A DNA stretch of 7,136 bases. Origin: Rhizobiaceae bacterium (GTDB taxonomy: Bacteria; Pseudomonadota; Alphaproteobacteria; Rhizobiales; Rhizobiaceae). The first letter of the stretch is position 1; each line of letters opens with the position of its first letter. The translations under genes and the position numbers were made by a program. This document shows positions 1-5,546 of this stretch, piece by piece. The notes beneath the pieces were generated by a model that saw only the letters and a list, made by a program, of their open reading frames with translations, was not told the origin of the DNA and made no database searches. The stretch lies in assembly GCA_020696915.1 (NCBI GenBank), contig JAJFMR010000147.1:1-7136 (forward strand), given 5' to 3'.

Positions 1-85
1 CCGCTGAACAAACCGGAACCCGCGCAGCGGTGGCGTGAGCCAAAGTGACGGTGGGCCGTCTGCCTGCTTCCGCACGGCATTGTTT

Positions 86-679
86 TCAGACGTCGCGCGA
101 GTGGCGCCTTTCATCGCCGCCCGCGCCCGCAACTGGTGCCGACCGCATGTCGGGCGGCGTCTCGAAATCCTCCCGGGCCAGTCCTCGAGCGGCGGCAACG
201 CCATGCGGAAAGCCGCTTCGATCGGAGTAATTCCTGGTGTGCCCGCGCCGGCGCCCGTGCCGGGCGCCGACGGCTGCGGCGGTGACCATGTCCAGGACCG
301 CGATGCCGGCGACCATGCCGAGCGCCAGCCCGACATTGTCCCGCTTGCGGTTTTGACGGCGAAGAGCCGTCATCAGCGTCGCCGCGTCCAGCCCGTCGCC
401 GGCGACCCGGCTCCACAGCCCGGCATGCTTCTCGAGCGACAGCGAAAGGATGCCGCTGGCAATTTCCCGCGCGCCGAAGGCACGCACCAGCGGCTCCTGT
501 CCCTCCATGCCGAGAGTGCGTGTGATGCGCGACGCCTGCAGCAGCTCGAGCAGGCCAATGCCGATGCTGAACCATCCGAGCCCCCGCGCCATGCGGTCCG
601 ACGCCGACAGGGAACTCCGGCCGGAGCGAAGGACCTTCGGGTCGCTCCCGGAGCGGACATAGGTCGAAAGGTAACTCAT
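86..679 (-). CDS. small membrane protein of the rhizobial 'cyclase dehydrase'-labelled family, function unknown
   Basis: A 197-residue protein with no known enzymatic activity. Hydrophobic stretches lie at about residues 34-49 and 115-137, with a weaker one near 71-82, so it is probably an inner-membrane protein. The core (ARGLGWFSIGIGLLELL, then VRAFGAREIASGILSL, then WSRVAGDGLD) and the motif YSDRSGFPHG at 151-160 match a family I recognise from rhizobial genomes. That family is often annotated 'cyclase dehydrase' because some members carry a C-terminal SRPBCC (polyketide cyclase-like) domain; none is present here. The start is fixed by an AAGGAG ribosome binding site five bases before the ATG. 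Only 13 bases separate it from the dehydrogenase stop codon, so the two are almost certainly co-transcribed. The last 17 or so residues, after PPDMRS, are Arg/Gly-rich and may differ from relatives. Family recognition is from memory; function is not inferred. Confidence 0.8.
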   Translation of the reverse strand: MSYLSTYVRSGSDPKVLRSGRSSLSASDRMARGLGWFSIGIGLLELLQASRITRTLGMEGQEPLVRAFGAREIASGILSLSLEKHAGLWSRVAGDGLDAATLMTALRRQNRKRDNVGLALGMVAGIAVLDMVTAAAVGARHGRRRGHTRNYSDRSGFPHGVAAARGLAREDFETPPDMRSAPVAGAGGDERRHSRDV

Positions 680-692
680 GGCGGCTCCTTGC

Positions 693-1868
693 TCAGGGTT
701 TCAGGACGACCTTGATGCAGCTGTCCTGCTTGTTGCGGAAGATGTTGTACATTTCCGGGCCCTGCTCGAGCCCCACCGTGTGGGTGATCACGAAGGAGGG
801 ATCGATCTGCCCCTCTTCGATACGGCGCAGCAGATCGTCGGTCCAGCGGTTGACATGCGTCTGGCCCATCCGGAACGTCAGGCCCTTGTTCATCGCCTGG
901 CCGATGGGGAGCTTGTCGACGAGCCCGCTGTAAACGCCGGCGATGGAGATCACGCCGGCCGGCCGGCAGACATAGATCATCTCGCGCAACACGTGCGGGC
1001 GGTCGCTTTCCATCAGCATCATCTGCTTCGCCCGGTCGTAAATCGTGTCGGGCTGGGCCAGCGAGACATGGCTCTCCATGCCGATGGCGTCGATGCACTT
1101 CTCCGGGCCCTTGCCGCCGGTCAATTCGTTCAGCCGCTCCACAACGCTCTCGTCATCGAAGTCGATGGTGATTGCGCCGCCTGCTTCGGCCATGGCAAGC
1201 CGCTCCGGCAGACGGTCGATGGCCACGACCTGTCGTGCGCCGAGAAGGACGGCGCTGCGTATCGCCATCTGGCCGACTGGCCCGCAGCCCCAGATGGCCA
1301 CCGTGTCGGTCGGCTGGATGTCGCACTGCACGGCCGCCTGCCAGCCCGTCGGGAATATGTCGCCGAGGAAGAGAACCTGCTCGTCGCTCAGGCTGTCGGG
1401 CACCTTGATGCGGGTCGCGTTGGCGAAAGGGACCCGCACATACTCGGCCTGGCCGCCCGGGTAGCCCCCGGTCAGATGCGTGTAGCCGAAAAGGCCGGCG
1501 GTGGCATGCCCGAACACCTTGTCCGCAATATGCTTCTTCCGGTTGGTTCGCTCGCAGACGGAGAAGTTGCCGCGCCTGCACTGCTCGCACTCGCCGCAGA
1601 TGATGGTAAACGGTACGACGATCCGGTCGCCCTTCCTCAGGGCGCCGTCCAGACCCGGGCCGACCTCGACGACCTCGCCCATCATCTCGTGACCCACGAT
1701 GTCGCCGGGCATCATCGCCGGTATCAGGTTGTGAAAGAGATGCAGATCAGAGCCGCATATCGCGCAACTCGTAACCTTGACGATGGCGTCGCGCGGATCC
1801 TCGATTTCAGGGTCCGAGACGGTGTCGCACCTGATGTCTTCCTTGCCGTGCCAGACCAGTGCCCGCAT
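693..1868 (-). CDS. zinc-dependent alcohol dehydrogenase, formaldehyde dehydrogenase-like (MDR superfamily)
   Basis: A 391-residue cytosolic medium-chain dehydrogenase predicted to oxidise an alcohol or aldehyde with NAD. The N-terminal GroES-like domain has the catalytic zinc site: C38 in CGSD, H60-E61 in GHE, and D170 in FLGD, which is the same Cys/His/Asp set as in glutathione-independent formaldehyde dehydrogenase of Pseudomonas putida. The structural zinc lobe is C91-x2-C94-x2-C97-x7-C105. The Rossmann domain has G194-C-G-P-V-G199, and D218 ends the second strand, which favours NAD over NADP. A longer in-frame start at 1913 exists, but the ATG at 1868 is chosen because a GGAG site lies about eight bases upstream and the protein then starts MRALVWHG, the usual start of this family. 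It is the first gene of an operon with the small membrane protein downstream and has a candidate EcfG-type promoter upstream. The true substrate cannot be read from sequence. Confidence 0.95.
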   Translation of the reverse strand: MRALVWHGKEDIRCDTVSDPEIEDPRDAIVKVTSCAICGSDLHLFHNLIPAMMPGDIVGHEMMGEVVEVGPGLDGALRKGDRIVVPFTIICGECEQCRRGNFSVCERTNRKKHIADKVFGHATAGLFGYTHLTGGYPGGQAEYVRVPFANATRIKVPDSLSDEQVLFLGDIFPTGWQAAVQCDIQPTDTVAIWGCGPVGQMAIRSAVLLGARQVVAIDRLPERLAMAEAGGAITIDFDDESVVERLNELTGGKGPEKCIDAIGMESHVSLAQPDTIYDRAKQMMLMESDRPHVLREMIYVCRPAGVISIAGVYSGLVDKLPIGQAMNKGLTFRMGQTHVNRWTDDLLRRIEEGQIDPSFVITHTVGLEQGPEMYNIFRNKQDSCIKVVLKP

Positions 1869-1994
1869 AGCTGCTCTCCAGTTGCCCGCCTTCCGCCCGC
1901 CGACCTGCCCCATCTTCGGGGCCTCGGAGCATCAGGCCGGCGTCTCGTCGAAAAAGCCGTTCTTGAGTGATGGACGACGCCAATTCCGGTTTCG

Positions 1995-2019
1995 AACCGA
2001 GAACAAGGCGGGCTGTTCC
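1995..2019 (-). promoter_or_regulatory. candidate EcfG/RpoE2-type general stress promoter for the dehydrogenase operon
   Basis: Reading the minus strand, GGAAC (2019-2015) is followed after exactly 17 bases by GTT (1997-1995). This equals GGAAC-N18-TT, the spacing described for alphaproteobacterial general stress (EcfG/RpoE2) promoters. The base before GTT is G where C is more usual, so the -10 match is not perfect. It is the only GGAAC on this strand in the 273-base divergent region. Transcription starting just below 1990 would give a leader of roughly 115-120 bases before the ATG at 1868. The function is inferred from the motif and its position only. Confidence 0.5.
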
Positions 2020-2141
2020 CCGGGATCGCGATATTACGCTTTAAAACACGACCCGCCGCGGCAGCCGGACTGGTCAACCGCCCGCGGCCTTGCAATCCCG
2101 CGGGCGCGCGCCTACGTCGCTTGAAACAAGTGAGGCGTGCC

Positions 2142-2462
2142 ATGTCGACCGGACCAAACCGCATTCTCGATGACTTCGCCAGACTGCTCACCGACGCGGC
2201 TGGAGCTGCGCAGGGCGTGCGCCGCGAGGTCGAGACAGCCTTCAGGACGCAGGCCGAGAAGCTCCTCAACTCCATGGAAATCGTGCAGCGGGAGGAGTTC
2301 GAGGCAGTCCGCGAGATGGCCGTAAAGGCGCGGGCCGAGAACAAGGCGCTCGCTGCGCGCCTCGCTCTCCTGGAAGCCCGGCTCGGCGTGTCCTCCGGCG
2401 CGACGGGCGCCGAAACGGCGTTTGCATCCGCCGCAGAATCGGCTTCCGAAAATAATTCCTGA
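2142..2462 (+). CDS. ubiK: UbiK family accessory factor (BMFP/YqiC-type small coiled-coil protein)
   Basis: A 106-residue protein of the BMFP/UbiK family. UbiK helps aerobic ubiquinone biosynthesis in Enterobacteria as a non-enzymatic, lipid-associated partner of the Ubi enzymes. The Brucella member was studied as a membrane-fusogenic trimeric coiled-coil protein. Residues 5-45 (NRILDDFARLLTDAAG and onward) form the amphipathic N-terminal part. Residues about 48-82 (REEFEAVREMAVKARAENKA and onward) are the signature C-terminal coiled coil, ending in LLEARLG. A low-complexity Ala/Ser/Glu tail of about 24 residues follows. The ATG at 2142 has GAGG six bases upstream; an in-frame TTG at 2121 would add seven residues and is less likely. 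It is transcribed divergently from the dehydrogenase. In some rhizobia, from memory, this gene sits near lgt, which is not seen here. The ubiquinone role is by family; it is not shown by the context. Confidence 0.85.
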   Translation: MSTGPNRILDDFARLLTDAAGAAQGVRREVETAFRTQAEKLLNSMEIVQREEFEAVREMAVKARAENKALAARLALLEARLGVSSGATGAETAFASAAESASENNS

Positions 2463-2755
2463 ACTTGTCCACAAAGCCCCGCCGCGAAAAGCGCTTGTTC
2501 CAGAATCGCTTACCGGGGCGCCGTGAAGCCGGCCGACAGGCCTTTCCACACCCGACAGCCCCGTTGCGAAAAAAGGGGCTGTTCAGGTGACTCCGCATCA
2601 ATAGACTGAATTTGCTACATGATTCGGGGGCCGGATCGTGGCCGGGTCCGCCAGCTTGCCGTGCTGCTTTTCGCCCCGAAGACCGAGAGTTCGAGTGTCA
2701 CCGTCTGCCTCGTCCGGATCCTGGCCAGGCTCCGGGGAACAACAGGAAGCACCCC
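2463..2755. other. intergenic gap between ubiK and the ybjN-like gene; only a hairpin recognised
   Basis: These 293 bases hold no reading frame with a family resemblance on either strand. The clear structure is the hairpin at 2554-2583. No convincing -35/-10 pair was found before the YbjN gene, and no tRNA could be folded. The gap probably holds the end of the ubiK transcript and the promoter of the ybjN-csaA pair. Confidence 0.5.
2554..2583. repeat. hairpin, 8 bp perfect stem plus a G-T pair, possible factor-assisted terminator or leader structure
   Basis: ACAGCCCC (2555-2562) pairs with GGGGCTGT (2575-2582). One further G-T pair outside (2554 with 2583) extends the stem, and the loop is 12 bases and contains a run of six A. 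No T-run follows the stem on either strand; on the minus strand the T-run falls in the loop. It is therefore not a canonical intrinsic terminator. Its place 92 bases after the ubiK stop fits either the 3' end of ubiK or a leader of the next gene. Confidence 0.5.
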
Positions 2756-3256
2756 ATGGAACTGATCGAACTCGATTACGCCCGTGAGATCCATCCCGTG
2801 GATGTGATCGAGCAGGTCGCCCACAGCAACGACTGGGCCTTCGAGCGCACCGGCGACGATGAGATCTCGATCTCGGTGGCCGGCACCTGGACCGATTACC
2901 ACGTCTCTTTCTCCTGGATGGAGGATTTCGAGGCCCTGCATCTCGCCTGCGCGTTCGATGTGAAGGTGCCCGAAGCGCGGGTGCTGGAGGTCATGAGACT
3001 CCTGTCGATGATCAACGAACAGATGCTGTTCGGCCATTTCGATCTCTGGGAGCAGGAAGGAGCGATCATGTTTCGGCAGTCGCTGCTTCTGGCCGGGGGC
3101 GCCGAGCCGACGAGCCAGCAGGTCGAGGTGCTTCTCTCCAGCGCGCTCGAAGCCTGCGAATGCTATTTCCAGTCGTTCCAGTTCGTCGTCTGGTCGGGGA
3201 CATCCGCCAGGGATGCGCTGGCCAGCGTGCTGTTCGAAACCCAGGGCAACGCGTAA
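2756..3256 (+). CDS. YbjN domain-containing protein
   Basis: A 166-residue soluble protein of the YbjN family, an alpha/beta fold resembling type III secretion chaperones; its molecular role is not settled, though E. coli YbjN has been linked to motility, stress and global expression changes. The family pattern is clear: the N-terminal helix (HPVDVIEQVAHSNDWAFER, 13-31), the beta strands DEISISVAGTWTDYHVSFSW (35-54), LHLACAFDVKVP (61-72), then helix VMRLLSMINEQMLFGHFDLW (79-98) and a C-terminal helix with EACECYFQSFQFVVW (132-146). The frame is open from 2612, but the ATG at 2756 is chosen because AGGAAG lies six bases upstream and the residues before it show no family likeness. The tRNA-binding gene follows after nine bases, so they form one transcript. 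No signal peptide or membrane segment is seen. Confidence 0.9.
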   Translation: MELIELDYAREIHPVDVIEQVAHSNDWAFERTGDDEISISVAGTWTDYHVSFSWMEDFEALHLACAFDVKVPEARVLEVMRLLSMINEQMLFGHFDLWEQEGAIMFRQSLLLAGGAEPTSQQVEVLLSSALEACECYFQSFQFVVWSGTSARDALASVLFETQGNA

Positions 3257-3265
3257 CAGGCCCCG

Positions 3266-3625
3266 ATGAGCAAGGAGCGCGAGGTCAAGCCAGAGATCAG
3301 CTTCGCCGATTTCGACCGGGTCGACATACGGGCCGGGACGATCGTCGAGGCCGAACCCTACCCGGAAGCGCGCAAACCCTCTATCAAGCTGAAGATCGAC
3401 TTCGGGGATCCGGTCGGCATCAAGAAATCGGCGGCTCAGATCACCAGATACTATTCACCCGAAACGCTGGTCGGCCGCCAGGTGTTCGCGGTCGTCAATT
3501 TCCCGCCGCGCCAGATCGGCAAGTTCATGTCTGAAGTGCTGACGCTGGGCTTTCCCGACGATGAGGGCGAGGTCGTGCTTGGCGCCATCGAGCGCCGCGT
3601 TCCGAACGGCGGCCGGCTCTTCTAG
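3266..3625 (+). CDS. csaA: CsaA-type tRNA-binding domain protein
   Basis: A 119-residue stand-alone tRNA-binding OB-fold protein, the usual size for CsaA. CsaA forms homodimers, binds the tRNA elbow in structural work, and was described as a secretion-related chaperone in Bacillus subtilis; its cellular role is still debated. The sequence shows the family blocks in order: FDRVDIRAGTIVEAEPYPEARKP (16-38), KLKIDFG (41-47), IKKSAAQITRYY (52-63), QVFAVVNFPPRQIGKFMSEVLTLG (72-95), and a short C-terminal strand with VVLGAIERRVPNGGRLF. The ATG lies nine bases after the YbjN stop codon with only a weak AGG five bases upstream, so translation may depend partly on coupling. The stop codon is 24 bases from that of the convergent monooxygenase gene, with no visible terminator between. 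Confidence 0.9.
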   Translation: MSKEREVKPEISFADFDRVDIRAGTIVEAEPYPEARKPSIKLKIDFGDPVGIKKSAAQITRYYSPETLVGRQVFAVVNFPPRQIGKFMSEVLTLGFPDDEGEVVLGAIERRVPNGGRLF

Positions 3626-3649
3626 ACTGAACTGCTCCCGGTCCTGCCT

Positions 3650-5449
3650 TCAGCTGGCATGGTGGACCTCCTGCAGGCCGTAGACCGGCGTCGGGATGGC
3701 TTCCATGCGGGCCTTGAGCTGCAGCGCCAGGAACTGAGAATAGTGCCGCGACTGGTGCAGGTTGCCGCCGTGGAACCACAACGCTTCCTGCTGCGTCGGT
3801 TTCCACATGTTGCGCGGTTCGCCTTCCCAGGGCCCGGGGTCGTTGGTCGTGCCGGAGCCGAGGCCCCACACCTTGCCGACCCGGTCGGCGACTTCCTGGC
3901 TGACCAGATCCGCGACCCAGCCGTTCATCGATCCGTAGCCGGTGGCATAGACCACGAGGTCGGCCGGCAGTTCGGTGCCGTCGGCCATGATCACGGAGGT
4001 TCGTGTGAGGCGGTCGACCTGTCCCGACACCAGCCTGATCCGGCCGTCGATGATCAGCTGGCTGGCGCCGACGTCGATATAATAGCCGGAGCCGCGGCGC
4101 ATGTATTTCATGAAGAGCCCGGACTCGTCGTCTCCCCAGTCGAGCCTGAACCCGGCCTTTTCGAGATCGGCATAGAAGGGAGCGTCCAAGTCGCGCAACC
4201 GTTCATACACCGGCTTCTGGAATTCCGGCATCAGGCGATAGGGGACCGAGGCGGAGATCAGATCGGCCTTTTCGGTTGTGATGCCGGCCGCAAGTGCCGC
4301 TTCGGAATAGAGGGCTCCGGTGGCAATCTCGGTCAGCGGCCCGGAGCGGACGACGTTGGTCGAGGAACGCTGCACCATCGTCACCTCGGCGCCGGCCTCC
4401 CACAGCGCGGCGCAGATGTCGTGCGCTGACGTATTGGAGCCGATCACCACAGCCTTCCTTCCAGCATAGGCGTCCGGACCGGGATGCCTCGACGAGTGGT
4501 GCTGGTCGCCCTGAAAGACATCCATTCCGGGAAGGTCGGGGATCACCGGCTTGCTCGCCATCCCTGTCGCAAAGACCAGTTGCCTGGGCTTCAGCACCAC
4601 TTCCCTGCCGGATCGGTCCACGACGACAGTCCACTCGCCGGCCGCGGCGTCGAAGCTGGCCGATCTGCACGTGGTGGAGCCCCAGTAGTTCAGCTCCATC
4701 ACCCTGGCGTACATTTCGAGCCAGTCGCCGATCTTGTCCTTCGGTGAAAACACCGGCCAGTTTTTCGGGAACGGCAGATAGGGCATGTGGTCATACCAGA
4801 CCGGATCATGCAGGCAGAGGGATTTGTAGCGCTTGCGCCAGCTGTCGCCCGGCCGCTCGTTGCGCTCGACGATTATCGTCGGCACGTCGAGCTGCCTCAG
4901 CCTGGCGGCAAGCCCGATGCCACCCTGGCCGCCGCCGATGATCAGGCAGTAGGGCTGCCGCGAAGTGCCGAGCTCGGCCGCCTCGGCGGAGCGCTCTTCC
5001 TGCCAGGTCCTGAGCCCCTTCTGCGGGCCGTGTGCAATGCCCAGCGGCCGCGACGGACCCTGCCTTTCCTCATGTCCCTTGAGTTCGGCCATTGTCGTCA
5101 GCAGGGTCCAGATGAGGCCGTCGCGGACCCGGACATGGCCGTAGCCGCGCGCCACATTGGTCTCGAAAGTTATCCAGCCCTCGAGGGTCCCGTCGCTTTC
5201 GACGGCGTCCTCGCCTTCGGCGAGCCCCCAGTCGGCCGGCTCGGTCAGACCCAGCCGGCTCTCCAGCATGTCGCGGATCTCGTCGCGGCCCTCCATGGTC
5301 CGGATGTTCCAGGTGAAGGCCACGAGATCGCGCCAGTAGCTGTCGCTCCGAAAGAGGCTGGCGGCCGCGCCTGCGTCGCGGGCAGAAAGCGCCTGGCCGA
5401 AACGGCCGAGCAGCTCGGAGAGCTTGCGATTGGGTGCTGCCTCCAGCAT
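3650..5449 (-). CDS. NAD(P)/FAD-dependent monooxygenase (FMO-like) with N-terminal NTF2/SnoaL-like domain
   Basis: A 599-residue fusion. Residues about 8-125 look like an NTF2/SnoaL-like cone domain (LSELLGRFGQALSARDAGAAASLF, then YWRDLVAFTWNIRTMEGRDEI). Residues about 166-595 are a flavin monooxygenase: FAD motif G172-x-G174-x2-G177, then F312-x-G314-x3-H318-S-S-x-H322, a variant of the FMO motif FxGxxxHxxx(Y/F), then the NAD(P)H motif G337-S-N-T-S-A342, and the late A502-T-G504-Y of FMO and N-hydroxylating enzymes. The C-terminus has WFHGGNLHQSRHYSQFLALQLKARME, typical of this subfamily. It would use NADPH, O2 and FAD to oxygenate an unknown organic substrate in the cytosol. The frame stays open upstream into the kinase gene; the ATG at 5449 is chosen because GGGAGGGGG ends three bases before it. 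It lies 97 bases downstream of the kinase stop codon on the same strand and converges with csaA. The substrate cannot be inferred. Confidence 0.93.
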   Translation of the reverse strand: MLEAAPNRKLSELLGRFGQALSARDAGAAASLFRSDSYWRDLVAFTWNIRTMEGRDEIRDMLESRLGLTEPADWGLAEGEDAVESDGTLEGWITFETNVARGYGHVRVRDGLIWTLLTTMAELKGHEERQGPSRPLGIAHGPQKGLRTWQEERSAEAAELGTSRQPYCLIIGGGQGGIGLAARLRQLDVPTIIVERNERPGDSWRKRYKSLCLHDPVWYDHMPYLPFPKNWPVFSPKDKIGDWLEMYARVMELNYWGSTTCRSASFDAAAGEWTVVVDRSGREVVLKPRQLVFATGMASKPVIPDLPGMDVFQGDQHHSSRHPGPDAYAGRKAVVIGSNTSAHDICAALWEAGAEVTMVQRSSTNVVRSGPLTEIATGALYSEAALAAGITTEKADLISASVPYRLMPEFQKPVYERLRDLDAPFYADLEKAGFRLDWGDDESGLFMKYMRRGSGYYIDVGASQLIIDGRIRLVSGQVDRLTRTSVIMADGTELPADLVVYATGYGSMNGWVADLVSQEVADRVGKVWGLGSGTTNDPGPWEGEPRNMWKPTQQEALWFHGGNLHQSRHYSQFLALQLKARMEAIPTPVYGLQEVHHAS

Positions 5450-5546
5450 TGACCCCCTCCCTGGGACTGTCGCCGCGCACAGGAAGATGCGCATTGCCGC
5501 ACGCATGGTTAGCAGCCGGAACCGGCGGCCGCCACGAAAAACCTCG

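Noticed and set aside
1..114. A minus-strand frame open from an ATG at 114 to the left edge (38 codons), possibly a next gene in the operon
   Set aside because: It has no ribosome binding site, overlaps the end of the membrane protein gene by 29 bases, and shows no family likeness. Too short to support.
1907..1922. Short hairpin GCCCC/GGGGC in the dehydrogenase leader as a regulatory element
   Set aside because: Five pairs with a six-base loop is expected by chance in sequence this rich in GC, and nothing else in the leader supports a riboswitch or attenuator.
678..1970. A 430-codon open frame on the plus strand opposite the alcohol dehydrogenase
   Set aside because: It mirrors the codon pattern of the GC-rich dehydrogenase gene, has no recognisable domain, and the opposite strand encodes a complete zinc dehydrogenase with all motifs.
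2120..2130. Inverted repeat CTTG-AAA-CAAG just before ubiK as an operator
   Set aside because: Only four pairs with a three-base spacer; it overlaps the ribosome site region and is too short to separate from chance.
2640..2715. Possible tRNA, suggested by a T-loop-like GTTCGAGT near 2690
   Set aside because: The flanking bases do not pair to form a T stem, and no acceptor or anticodon stem could be built around it.
5450..5506. Upstream in-frame ATGs (5494 and 5506) giving the monooxygenase a signal-like N-terminus MRAAMRIFLCAA
   Set aside because: The strong AGGGAGGGGG site sits right before the ATG at 5449, and a flavoprotein of this type is expected in the cytosol.
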